From: Thiopontia sp964415865
GTDB lineage: Bacteria; Pseudomonadota; Gammaproteobacteria; GCF-002020875
Length of the DNA stretch: 64,000 nucleotides
Assembly: GCA_964415865.1 (NCBI GenBank)
Contig: CAYQBY010000001.1
Location: 62,001 to 126,000, forward strand
Direction: 5' to 3'
Positions 25,865 to 34,206 of this stretch are shown one piece after another. The notes under the pieces were generated by a model. It was not told the DNA's origin. It worked only from the letters and a program-made list of their open reading frames with translations, and did not search any database. Each line of letters begins with the position of its first letter. Positions within the stretch are counted from its first letter, which is position 1. The position numbers and the translations under genes are program-made.

Positions 25865-26676
25865 TGACAGAGCAGGAGTCTGATAAGCCAGTAGGAGAGC
25901 GTCTGCAGAAAGTTATGGCACGTGCTGGACTTGGCTCACGTCGTCAGGTTGAGAGGTGGATGAAGGAGGGTAAGATCCAGGTAAATCGCAAGCCCGCCAT
26001 CCTTGGCATCAGAGTAACCTCAAATGATGAGATTCGTCTGAATGGCGAGCAGGTTCATCCATTTACAAAAGGTGGTGCAGGCAACAAAAGCAGGGTGATT
26101 CTCTATCATAAACCAGCTGGCCAGATGACTACCCGCAGTGATCCAGAGGGGCGAGACACTGTATTTAATCACCTCCCCAAGATACGTGGTGCACGCTGGA
26201 TCTCGGTTGGACGACTGGACTACAACACATCTGGTCTTCTGCTCTTTACCACTGATGGCGATCTTGCCAATCGTCTGATGCACCCATCTGCAGAGGTGGA
26301 GCGAGAGTATGCGGTGCGTACTCTGGGAGAGGCAACTGATGAGCAACTGGACCAGTTGATCAAGGGGGTTGATCTTGAGGATGGAGTGGCCAGGTTCTCT
26401 GATATCGTGGACTCGGGTGGACAGGGTGTTAATCACTGGTACCACGTAGTACTGCAGGAGGGACGTAACCGCGAGGTGAGAAGAATGTGGGAGTCTGTGG
26501 GGCTGACCGTAAGTCGTCTTATGAGAGTTCGCTATGGCCCCATTATTCTTGGCAAGCAGGTTCGTGTTGGCAAGAATCGTGAGCTTGGCAAGGAGGAGAT
26601 TAGAGAACTGAGATATGTGGCAGGGCTTGAGAGCAGAATAATCGAGCCATCATCACAAGATGGGCGCGAAAACTAG
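25864..26676 (+). CDS. rluB: 23S rRNA pseudouridine(2605) synthase
   Basis: RsuA-family pseudouridine synthase. It has an N-terminal S4 RNA-binding domain (RLQKVMARAGLGSRRQVERWM), then the catalytic motif GRLDYNTSGLLLFTTDGDLANRLMHP in pieces with the catalytic Asp, and EGRNREVRRMWESVG. It has 270 residues from a GTG start. The position after scpAB is the usual RluB context, favouring RluB over RluE/F. The 3' end overlaps the next gene by 17 bases. Confidence 0.94.
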   Translation: MTEQESDKPVGERLQKVMARAGLGSRRQVERWMKEGKIQVNRKPAILGIRVTSNDEIRLNGEQVHPFTKGGAGNKSRVILYHKPAGQMTTRSDPEGRDTVFNHLPKIRGARWISVGRLDYNTSGLLLFTTDGDLANRLMHPSAEVEREYAVRTLGEATDEQLDQLIKGVDLEDGVARFSDIVDSGGQGVNHWYHVVLQEGRNREVRRMWESVGLTVSRLMRVRYGPIILGKQVRVGKNRELGKEEIRELRYVAGLESRIIEPSSQDGREN

Positions 26677-27322
26677 TCCACGTCAGCTATTCAGGCAACT
26701 CTATAACCTTTATGGCCCCCAGAGTTGGTGGCCGGCAGAGAGTCCATTTGAGGTTATGGTGGGGGCAATCCTTACTCAAAATACAGCATGGGAGCGGGTT
26801 GAGAGTGCAATTGAGAACCTGCGGGCAAACAACCTGTTATCTGCTGACGCAATTATCTCTACACCACAACCAGAGCTTGCGGAACTGATCCGTCCATCTG
26901 GTTACTTCAACCTAAAAGCCAAGCGTCTGCACGGTTACTGTAGTTGGTACGTTGAGAATAAAAAATATCTATGGGATATGGATAGTGAACAACTTCGAGA
27001 GGAGTTGTTAAAGATCAACGGAGTAGGTCCAGAGACTGCGGATGATATCTTGCTCTATGCATTTGAGCGGCCGGTTTTTGTGGTTGATGCCTACACCAGA
27101 AGAATATTTCAGCGAGTAGAGATGATGCACGGTAATGAGTCATATGACGAGATTCGTCATATGGTTGAGCATGATTTTTCTACCAGCAATAATGCAGATA
27201 GAGTGAAGCAGTTTAATGAATTTCACGCCTTGATAGTGGAACATGCCAAGCGATATTGTCGCAAGCGGCCACTATGTGATGAGTGTCAACTGATCTGTAA
27301 TTTCTCGCATCATAATGAATAG
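26660..27322 (+). CDS. Endonuclease III-like HhH-GPD DNA glycosylase
   Basis: 220-residue base-excision glycosylase of the HhH-GPD superfamily. It contains FEVMVGAILTQNTAWERVE, the helix-hairpin-helix KINGVGPETADDILLYA, the catalytic Asp in FVVDAYTRR, and C-terminal cysteines in YCRKRPLCDECQLIC, consistent with a [4Fe-4S] cluster, though with C-x5-C-x2-C-x3-C spacing rather than the classical C-x6-C-x2-C-x5-C. The position of the Schiff-base Lys of E. coli Nth (GRKTA) is Glu (GPETA), so it is probably a monofunctional glycosylase, as in the thermophile mismatch-glycosylase type. Substrate unknown. Confidence 0.86.
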   Translation: MGAKTSPRQLFRQLYNLYGPQSWWPAESPFEVMVGAILTQNTAWERVESAIENLRANNLLSADAIISTPQPELAELIRPSGYFNLKAKRLHGYCSWYVENKKYLWDMDSEQLREELLKINGVGPETADDILLYAFERPVFVVDAYTRRIFQRVEMMHGNESYDEIRHMVEHDFSTSNNADRVKQFNEFHALIVEHAKRYCRKRPLCDECQLICNFSHHNE

Positions 27323-27600
27323 CTAAAATACGTGTTTCTACGTATGTACAAAAAAGAGCCAAAAGATCATCATTAATCATCCTCATAGGAACAATTGGTG
27401 TGGATGCAATGAATTATCAGAAGAGTTATAACTGGCTACCAACTATCGGCACCATGACCGCAGTTGTCATTGTCGAGACTGAAAAGATCTCCATGGCATC
27501 GCGCAACAAAATATCACACAATAAAAACGAGAAAAGAGATCAGGCTCATCAACACTCCTGGTCATTGGCCTCTCTGTTTTGTGTCTCTTAATAGGGCCGT
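27323..27600. other. Intergenic stretch without a convincing gene
   Basis: About 280 bases after the glycosylase gene. A 63-codon reading frame (27400-27591) exists, but its peptide is low-complexity and has no good ribosome binding site, so I do not call it. The stretch leads into a promoter-like element and terminator described separately. Confidence 0.4.
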
Positions 27601-27606
27601 TATACT
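27579..27606 (+). promoter_or_regulatory. Candidate sigma-70 promoter
   Basis: TTGTGT (27579-27584) and TATACT (27601-27606) with 16 bases between. The -10 matches five of six consensus bases, the -35 only three. It points toward the intrinsic terminator at 27639-27671, and no gene follows on this strand, so a very short transcript of about 60 nt would result. Confidence 0.4.
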
Positions 27607-27611
27607 TTCTC

Positions 27612-27671
27612 CCATAAGTTAACGACTCCTCCTGGTGACCAGCACATCGTAATGATGTGCTGGTTTTTTTT
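27612..27671 (+). ncRNA. Candidate small RNA ending in an intrinsic terminator
   Basis: Predicted from a promoter-like element immediately upstream and a strong terminator at its 3' end, with no protein-coding gene in between. The would-be single-stranded 5' half contains a CU-rich run, ACTCCTCCTGG, able to pair with Shine-Dalgarno sequences, as in several regulatory small RNAs. I do not recognise a known RNA family. It could instead be only the terminator of the scpA-rluB operon. Confidence 0.35.
27639..27671 (+). terminator. Rho-independent terminator
   Basis: Perfect 10-bp stem CCAGCACATC / GATGTGCTGG (27639-27648 with 27654-27663), 5-base loop, followed by eight T. It ends rightward transcription from the scpA-rluB-glycosylase operon or the candidate small RNA, ahead of the convergent hyp operon. 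Confidence 0.88.
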
Positions 27672-27728
27672 GTCCTAAAAATCATATCCTGGTATTCAAG
27701 AAGTCACAGCCCTAGTTATAGATAGGCA

Positions 27729-30077
27729 TTACGTTAAGGCCATTCTCCTTGTTGCAATCACACTCTGACCTATAGATATACCTTGATCATTGGAGGGGAA
27801 TTTTTCTGATGACAGAATAACCAGGCCACTCTCTTTGAGTCTGTTACTGGTTTCCTCCAGCAGTAATCTGTTCTGAAATACACCACCACTCAGGATAATG
27901 GTATTTATGTTGTATTTTCCACATAGTCTCGTTGCGGTCTCTGTAATGGATGCAATCAAACCATGATGAAATCTGGCAGCAATGATCTCTTTCGCAATGT
28001 TATGCTCCAGATCATTAATTAATTCTCTCCATAATGGTTCCCACCCAATAGTGATTTGATTCTCTGATTCAAGAAGTTGGATGGAATAACCATTACCACG
28101 TTGTTCATGAAATAGATTGGTTGCAAGAGATTCAAGTTCAATGGCTGCTTCTGCCTCAAAGCTTATGGTCTCTCTGCAAAGACCTATTGCTGCGGCTACT
28201 GCATCAATCAGGCGTCCGCACGATGAGGCTTGAGGTGTGTTGATGCCGCCGGCTATCATCATATTAAGTGTGGTTAGTGGTTTTGTTTGGAGATATTTCA
28301 CCAATTCCAGGTTAGGAAATTGTTGTTCTAGTTGATCCCACCCTATAGTAGCTGCCAGGTGGGCATAACTATTTCTCCATGGCTCTTTTGTGGCCTGCAC
28401 ACCACCTGGCATGGCTGTAGGGACAATATGCCCCACTCTCTGGTATTCAGCGTAGTCTGCTGTCAGGAACTCCCCTCCCCATAGCTGACCACCCTCCCCA
28501 TATCCCAAGCCATCCATGACAATTCCCAGTACAGGGTCTGCATTAAATGGCATTCCATGTTCTACCATGCATGCAGCAATGTGGGCATGATGATGTTGAA
28601 CCTCAATTAGCGGAATTTCCTGTTGTTTTGCCCAGCTTCTGCCAAGTTGTGTTGATAGATAATTGGGGTGACCATCCACTACAATAACGTCTGGATTGTG
28701 GTCATACAGGTTTTGATATAGGTGAATGCTATCTTGGTATGCCATGAATGTTGAGGCATTTTCCAGATCTCCAATGTATTGTGAAAGGATTATTTTGTTT
28801 GCGTTCAAGAGGGCAAAGCTATTTTTCAACTCTCCGCCCATGGCTAGAACAGATTGACAGCTGGTGAAACCATCTGGCACAACAATAGATTTTGGTGCCA
28901 TTCCACGACCGTAACGCAGGGTTCTAACTTTTCCTCCCATCCACTGCACAACAGAGTCATCCACTCGATTAATGATATCCCTGTCATGCAGTAACCAGTA
29001 ATCTGCAATACCTGAGAGTGAAGTTCTAGCCTCTTGGTTGCTGATGCACTGAGGCTCATTGGAGCGATTACCTGAGGTTAGTACAATGGGAGATTCCAGC
29101 TGCTGCATTAGCAGGTGGTGGAGTGGGGTGTATGGAAGCATGACACCAATAGTTTGCTGTATTGGAGAGATTGATGGCGCCAGTGTTTCCCCTTGTTGAT
29201 TCAAGATTACTATAGGAGCCGCATGGCTCTTGAGAGCCTTCTCCTCCTGCGGAGAGATAGTCGTGTATTTAGAGGCCATATCACAATCTCTGGCCATTAC
29301 TGCAAAGGCCTTGCGCATACGATGTTTGCGGATTCGCAGTCTTGTAACGGCCTCTTCGTTGGTTGCATCACATGCCAGATGAATTCCGCCAATCCCCTTG
29401 ATGGCTAGAATCTTTCCGTTTCGAATCAGTTCTGCCGCATATGCTATTTGATCAGTCCCGTCTCTTTCGCTTATTGGATAGTTGCCAGATTCATCCTCCA
29501 ACCAGAGTTTTGGTCCACATATACTGCAGCAGTTAGGTTGGGCGTGAAATCGCCTGTCTGCAGGGTTGTCGTACTCCTGTTGGCATGAGTCACACATGGT
29601 AAATGAAGCCATGGATGTGTTGATGCGATCATATGGAATAGTCTTGATGATTGAGAGGCGAGGACCGCAGTGTGTGCAGTTGGTGAAAGGGTAGCGGTAG
29701 CGACGATTGTTCGGATCCATGATCTCGTCGATACAGTGCTTGCAGCTAGCAGCATCAACGGAAACAGTTGTAGTAGCAGAGCCACTTCTACTTTTGGCAA
29801 TTGTGAATTGCTCCGGCGGATCTATTGTCAGAGGAGTCGAATGAATATGTTGGATGATGGCGAGTGGTGGAGGATGATCCTGTAGTTGTTGTAAAAAATT
29901 ATCAATCAGGACCTCATCCCCCCATATCTGGATGACAACTCCAGCAGAATCATTCCATACTGAACCGACTAGCTGATGTTCTCTGGCAATTCTCCATACT
30001 GTAGGTCTGAAGCCTACTCCCTGAACAGTTCCATCTATACGGATGGAGCGACCAATCTCGGTAGCATTGTCACCCAT
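27729..30077 (-). CDS. hypF: Carbamoyltransferase HypF
   Basis: Makes the carbamoyl group from carbamoyl phosphate and passes it to the HypE C-terminal Cys, the source of the CN ligands of [NiFe]-hydrogenase. It has 782 residues with the full domain order: acylphosphatase-like (IDGTVQGVGFRPTVW, residue ~15), two zinc-finger cysteine sets (CKHC ... CTHCG and CDSC ... CCSICG), YrdC-like nucleotide domain, and C-terminal Kae1-like domain with the metal site VQHHHAHIAACM. It is the last gene of the leftward hyp operon and overlaps hypX by 8 bases. Confidence 0.98.
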   Translation of the reverse strand: MGDNATEIGRSIRIDGTVQGVGFRPTVWRIAREHQLVGSVWNDSAGVVIQIWGDEVLIDNFLQQLQDHPPPLAIIQHIHSTPLTIDPPEQFTIAKSRSGSATTTVSVDAASCKHCIDEIMDPNNRRYRYPFTNCTHCGPRLSIIKTIPYDRINTSMASFTMCDSCQQEYDNPADRRFHAQPNCCSICGPKLWLEDESGNYPISERDGTDQIAYAAELIRNGKILAIKGIGGIHLACDATNEEAVTRLRIRKHRMRKAFAVMARDCDMASKYTTISPQEEKALKSHAAPIVILNQQGETLAPSISPIQQTIGVMLPYTPLHHLLMQQLESPIVLTSGNRSNEPQCISNQEARTSLSGIADYWLLHDRDIINRVDDSVVQWMGGKVRTLRYGRGMAPKSIVVPDGFTSCQSVLAMGGELKNSFALLNANKIILSQYIGDLENASTFMAYQDSIHLYQNLYDHNPDVIVVDGHPNYLSTQLGRSWAKQQEIPLIEVQHHHAHIAACMVEHGMPFNADPVLGIVMDGLGYGEGGQLWGGEFLTADYAEYQRVGHIVPTAMPGGVQATKEPWRNSYAHLAATIGWDQLEQQFPNLELVKYLQTKPLTTLNMMIAGGINTPQASSCGRLIDAVAAAIGLCRETISFEAEAAIELESLATNLFHEQRGNGYSIQLLESENQITIGWEPLWRELINDLEHNIAKEIIAARFHHGLIASITETATRLCGKYNINTIILSGGVFQNRLLLEETSNRLKESGLVILSSEKFPSNDQGISIGQSVIATRRMALT

Positions 30078-31773
30078 CTGGTTTTATCCCTGGATTTACT
30101 CTTCGGTGGATTGCCAAGGTTACTGGTGTGCGTGATTTATGTACCTTATGGATAAAGTTATAGCGTGCAATATGGTAGCTTGGATCAAATCCATAAAAGT
30201 TTAGACGCATCTTATCCAGCTCCTCTTCTCTATATGAAGCTAGTGGACGTATCGTCTCATCCTTCTCCCTGCGAGCATTTTTTTCCTCCAATTGCCTGTT
30301 GAAATCATCGTGGTTTATAAGCTTGAGCGCTCTTGTTATGGTCTCTTCAACAAATTGATCTCTATCATTACCATATAGATTATCTACCAGCCCTAGCCTG
30401 TTAGCCTCTCTAACACCCATAGGTAGGCGTTGGCTCATGATGCTGTCAGCATTATTGGTTCCAGCGTAGCGTGGCAGAAGATAACTCCAATACTCTGACC
30501 CATAAAGATTGCCCATATCCTTGTAGTGTGGATTTAGAACAACTCCAGTTCTGGCCCAAAGCAAATCTGCAGCACGGGCAAGGAATACACCACCGGCCCC
30601 AGCGTTTCCTTGTAGTGCACTTATCGTAATCTGTCTCTCTGTCTGCATGATTTCCAGAGCAAGGTCATCCATTGCATTAATATTCTCCCATGACTCATCT
30701 GCTGGACTATCAGCTGCTTCGATACGGTTCAGGTCCATGCCGTTGGACCAGTAATCCTCGCCTCCAAGCAGAATGATTGCTCTGGTATCCCGCGTTTTTG
30801 CCTCTCTATATGCTGTTCTCAGCTCCCGGCATTTTTCTTGTCCCATCGCACCGTTATAAAAAGGGAAAGAGAGTATGCCAACTCCATCAACCTCCCTGTA
30901 TGAGATTTCACGATAACTGCCGCCTGTGTCTGATCTTGGAATAGTGTTAATTATTTCGGATAGCACAGTGGTAGCAGGAAGTTTGAATGGATGGGAGGAT
31001 TTTTTATCACGCAGGTGTCCTATCCAAACTGCCTTGCCATCAGATGTTGCTCGGCAGATGGCATCTCCTGAGTATGCAATGATGGAGCCTGGCTCGCCAC
31101 TCAGAACATTCTCGGGATGTGCATCATATTGAAATAGCTCTCTTCCACATAAGTCATCCAGTACCCCAGGAAAACCATCAGCAGAGTTCATTTTCCGTAG
31201 TACTAACTCCTGGCTATCCTTCCCCCAGTTGATAGAACGATCTTGCTGAGTCATTAACTGGTGAGGGCCCATGTTAAAGTTTTCAACAAATTGGTTTTGT
31301 GGTTGTGGTTGGAAATTACCACTGATGAAATATTCGACCGCCTGCAATGTTGCACTAACAGCAGCATCGGTGACTTCTTGTCTATAGATGCTTCCCTTTG
31401 AGGCTGTGCGCATTGGAAAGGTTTGAGAGGCCCAGATGTCTCCACCATCCATAATGTCATTAGCCTCAAGCACGGTCACTCCCCACTCCTTTTCACCATT
31501 GAGAATTGCCCAGTCCAGTGCCGATGGCCCTCTATCACCTGGTGGTCCAGGGTGAACAATCAGGCATGTCGTGTTATGCCATATCTCTTCAGGTATTGCC
31601 CGCTTTAGAAATGGTGCAATAATCAGCTCTGGCTGAAATAACTCAATGGCCTCTATTGACGTCTGGTCATTAATGTCGAATTCAACGGAGACCTCGTGTC
31701 CGTTTTCCCTTAGCTCAACAAATAGGCGTTGGCTAAGACTATTGAAACTATGGACAAGAAGAAGGATTTTCAT
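30070..31773 (-). CDS. hypX: Hydrogenase maturation protein HypX (HoxX)
   Basis: Two-domain enzyme of 567 residues. The N-terminal formyltransferase-like domain is seen in LIVHPGPPGDRGPSALDWAI and the crotonase (enoyl-CoA hydratase-like) domain in EDYWSNGMDLNRIEA and GNAGAGGVFLARAADLLWAR. Work on HypX of other bacteria shows that it converts a formyl group from N10-formyl-tetrahydrofolate via formyl-CoA to CO, the ligand of the NiFe site under oxic conditions. Its presence between hypE and hypF suggests hydrogenase assembly in air. It ends 7 bases into hypF and starts 3 bases after hypE. Confidence 0.95.
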   Translation of the reverse strand: MKILLLVHSFNSLSQRLFVELRENGHEVSVEFDINDQTSIEAIELFQPELIIAPFLKRAIPEEIWHNTTCLIVHPGPPGDRGPSALDWAILNGEKEWGVTVLEANDIMDGGDIWASQTFPMRTASKGSIYRQEVTDAAVSATLQAVEYFISGNFQPQPQNQFVENFNMGPHQLMTQQDRSINWGKDSQELVLRKMNSADGFPGVLDDLCGRELFQYDAHPENVLSGEPGSIIAYSGDAICRATSDGKAVWIGHLRDKKSSHPFKLPATTVLSEIINTIPRSDTGGSYREISYREVDGVGILSFPFYNGAMGQEKCRELRTAYREAKTRDTRAIILLGGEDYWSNGMDLNRIEAADSPADESWENINAMDDLALEIMQTERQITISALQGNAGAGGVFLARAADLLWARTGVVLNPHYKDMGNLYGSEYWSYLLPRYAGTNNADSIMSQRLPMGVREANRLGLVDNLYGNDRDQFVEETITRALKLINHDDFNRQLEEKNARREKDETIRPLASYREEELDKMRLNFYGFDPSYHIARYNFIHKVHKSRTPVTLAIHRRVNPGIKPDG

Positions 31774-31776
31774 TCA

Positions 31777-32826
31777 TCAACAAATCCGGGGAAGTTGATC
31801 ACCTGCAAGCCAGTCAATGACTCGACTTCCACCCAGAACAGTTTCCATCTGTACAAAATTATAGGAGTCCTCAACTATCTCTCCAATAATTGCCGCTTCT
31901 CTCCCTAGTGAGTGCTGTTGCATTAAGGAGAGCAGGGCGTTGGCATTGTCTGCTGAACAGATACAGACCAGCTTTCCCTCATTGGCAACGTATAGTGGAT
32001 CAAGCCCCAGTAGTTCACATGCTGCACTGACAGCATGATCTACAGGAATTGAGTTTTCAAAAATCCGCATGCCAACAGAAGATTGTTGTGCCAGTTCATT
32101 AAGAGTGGTTGCTAGTCCACCACGGGTTGGGTCACGCAGACAGTGGATATCAGGCACAGCCTGGACCATCTCTTTGATCAGTCCATGTAGTGCAGCAGAG
32201 TCAGATTTTATAGTGGTCTCAAACTCTAGATTTTCACGGCTAGAGAGGATGGCAACACCATGATCACCTATGTTTCCACTGACAATAATCAGATCACCAG
32301 GTGTGGCTCGATCTCCAGAAATATTGACTCCATCAGGAATCAGTCCAATAGCAGTTGTTGTAATGAATATACCATCCCCTTTACCTCTCTCAACGACCTT
32401 GGTGTCACCAGTAACTACCGGTACACCGGCCTCACTTGCCGCATTTCCCATAGATGACACAACTCGCTCCAGCTCACTCAGGGGTAAACCCTCCTCAAGA
32501 ATGAATCCCGCAGATATATACAGTGGCTCTGCACCGGACATGGATACATCATTAAGGGTTCCGTGAATGGAGAGAGATCCAATGTCCCCACCTGGGAAAA
32601 AGAGGGGAGATATTACATGGCCATCGGTACTGATGGACATTCGTCCCTCTGGTATGGAGAAAGATGCCTGATCATTGGATTGGCGTAGTAGTTTATTGTC
32701 GAAATAGTGGATAAACAGCTCATCAATTAATTGCGCCATGGCACGACCACCACTGCCATGAGTCATATCAACCGTACCATTTTTCATGTCCAGTTGTGCT
32801 GAGTATGCCCTGTCAGATTTGTGCAT
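31777..32826 (-). CDS. hypE: Hydrogenase maturation protein HypE
   Basis: Dehydrates the carbamoyl group on its C-terminal Cys to thiocyanate, the CN donor to the HypC-HypD iron. It has 349 residues. It contains the N-terminal MTHGSGGRAMAQLIDELF, STDGHVISPLFFPGGDIG, LNDVSMSGAEPLYIS, DTKVVERGKGDG, LRDPTRGGLATTLNELA, and ends in the essential PRIC. The ATG at 32826 gives the family's usual N-terminus; frames extending back to 33072 would run through hypD. Seven bases separate it from hypD. Confidence 0.97.
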   Translation of the reverse strand: MHKSDRAYSAQLDMKNGTVDMTHGSGGRAMAQLIDELFIHYFDNKLLRQSNDQASFSIPEGRMSISTDGHVISPLFFPGGDIGSLSIHGTLNDVSMSGAEPLYISAGFILEEGLPLSELERVVSSMGNAASEAGVPVVTGDTKVVERGKGDGIFITTTAIGLIPDGVNISGDRATPGDLIIVSGNIGDHGVAILSSRENLEFETTIKSDSAALHGLIKEMVQAVPDIHCLRDPTRGGLATTLNELAQQSSVGMRIFENSIPVDHAVSAACELLGLDPLYVANEGKLVCICSADNANALLSLMQQHSLGREAAIIGEIVEDSYNFVQMETVLGGSRVIDWLAGDQLPRIC

Positions 32827-32833
32827 TATGAAA

Positions 32834-33973
32834 CTATTCCTTGATTGTGTCTGTTTGACGAAAGCGCCCATAGCTCCAATATGCGGCACAGGCCCCTTCT
32901 GAAGAGACCATGCATGATCCCATAGGGTTCTCTGGGGTGCATACCGTACCAAACAGTTTGCAATCACTGGGGCGCTTGGCTCCACGCAAAATTGATGGAC
33001 ATTCACAGCCCTTGATTTCTGTTGATCTTGTCTGTGGTATATCAAACCGTTTTTCACAATCGAAATCCGCAAACTGTTGTTTTATCCGCAAGGCGCTGTA
33101 TGGAACGACTCCCAGCCCTCTCCATTCGAACAGTGGTCGTAGCTCAAATACACTGGCAACAAGTTGCTGCGCTTTAATATTCCCATCTCTGGTAACTACA
33201 CGACTATATTCATTCTCTACCTCGTATCTCCCTTCATTGAGTTGATGAATCAGCATAAGGGTTGATTGCATGACATCCAGAGGTTCAAATCCTGCAATGA
33301 CTACGGGGCGCTGAAACTCCTCAGCAAAGAACTCATACGGGCGACTACCGATAATGGCGCTGACATGAGAGGGGCCAAAAAAGCCATCGATGGATACGTT
33401 TCCAATTTCACGTACCTCTGGAGATTCAAGAATGTTTTGAATAGCGGCCGGAGTCAGTACATGGTTGGAAAATACTGTAAAGTTTTTTAACCCTTCAGCA
33501 TATGCCTGTTGGATTGCAACTGCAGTAGGTGGAGTGGTGGTCTCAAATCCAATGGCAAAAAATACAATCTGGCGTTCTGGATTTTCTCTGGCAATTTTTA
33601 GTGCGTCCTGTGTGGAATAGACCATTCTTACGTCGCCACCAGTTGCCTTAACCTTGAGGAGACTTTGTCTATGGCTGGCTGGCACACGTAGAAGGTCACC
33701 ATAACTGCATAGAATGACGTCCTCATTCTCCAGCAGATGTATAGCCTGATCAATGCGTCCAGTTGGTAAAACACAGACAGGACACCCTGGACCATGAACA
33801 AACTTTATCTGGTCCGGCATCAGGTCCTGTACGCCATAGCGGAAAATGGCATGGGTATGACCACCACAGAACTCCATCAGGTTGTATTGTCTGTCTGGAA
33901 GGATCGCCTGTCGGATCTTAGAGGATAGTTGTTTTGCCAGGTCTCCAGAACGAAACTCTTCAATGTATTTCAT
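32834..33973 (-). CDS. hypD: Hydrogenase maturation protein HypD
   Basis: Iron-sulfur scaffold that with HypC assembles the Fe(CN)2CO unit. It has 379 residues. Conserved motifs seen are MEFCGGHTHAI, VHGPGCPVCVLP, IGFETTTPPTA, GFEPLDVM, and C-terminal cysteines including KGCECPSILRG and the EGACAAYW end. All invariant cysteine motifs look intact. Its ATG overlaps the hypC stop (ATGA). Confidence 0.98.
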   Translation of the reverse strand: MKYIEEFRSGDLAKQLSSKIRQAILPDRQYNLMEFCGGHTHAIFRYGVQDLMPDQIKFVHGPGCPVCVLPTGRIDQAIHLLENEDVILCSYGDLLRVPASHRQSLLKVKATGGDVRMVYSTQDALKIARENPERQIVFFAIGFETTTPPTAVAIQQAYAEGLKNFTVFSNHVLTPAAIQNILESPEVREIGNVSIDGFFGPSHVSAIIGSRPYEFFAEEFQRPVVIAGFEPLDVMQSTLMLIHQLNEGRYEVENEYSRVVTRDGNIKAQQLVASVFELRPLFEWRGLGVVPYSALRIKQQFADFDCEKRFDIPQTRSTEIKGCECPSILRGAKRPSDCKLFGTVCTPENPMGSCMVSSEGACAAYWSYGRFRQTDTIKE

Positions 33974-34200
33974 GATGCTTCGTTGTTACCCATCTCGGCA
34001 AACAGGGCCAATGTGCGCAGAGCCTCTTCCTCATTTACCTTGCTTAGTGCATAACCGACATGTAAAAGAACGTAGTCCCCTATCTCCACATCATCTACAA
34101 GTGCCATGGAGATCTCTTTTCTGATGTCATCAAGGGAGACGATGGCAGTGTCATCATCTGGATTGAGGGCAACAATTTTGGCAGGCAGGGCAAGACACAT
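33970..34200 (-). CDS. hypC: Hydrogenase maturation chaperone HypC (first copy)
   Basis: 76 residues beginning MCLALPAKIV, where Cys2 binds the iron centre with HypD. VGDYVLLHVGYALSKV (here IGDYVLLHVGYALSKVNEEEA) is the family signature. Coupled by ATGA overlap to hypD, it is the copy that likely works in cofactor assembly on HypD. A second copy lies at 36578-36799. Confidence 0.97.
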   Translation of the reverse strand: MCLALPAKIVALNPDDDTAIVSLDDIRKEISMALVDDVEIGDYVLLHVGYALSKVNEEEALRTLALFAEMGNNEAS

Positions 34201-34206
34201 AATTAT

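Noticed and set aside
27400..27591. 63-codon frame before the candidate small RNA
   Set aside because: No good ribosome binding site, no recognisable sequence, polar low-complexity peptide.
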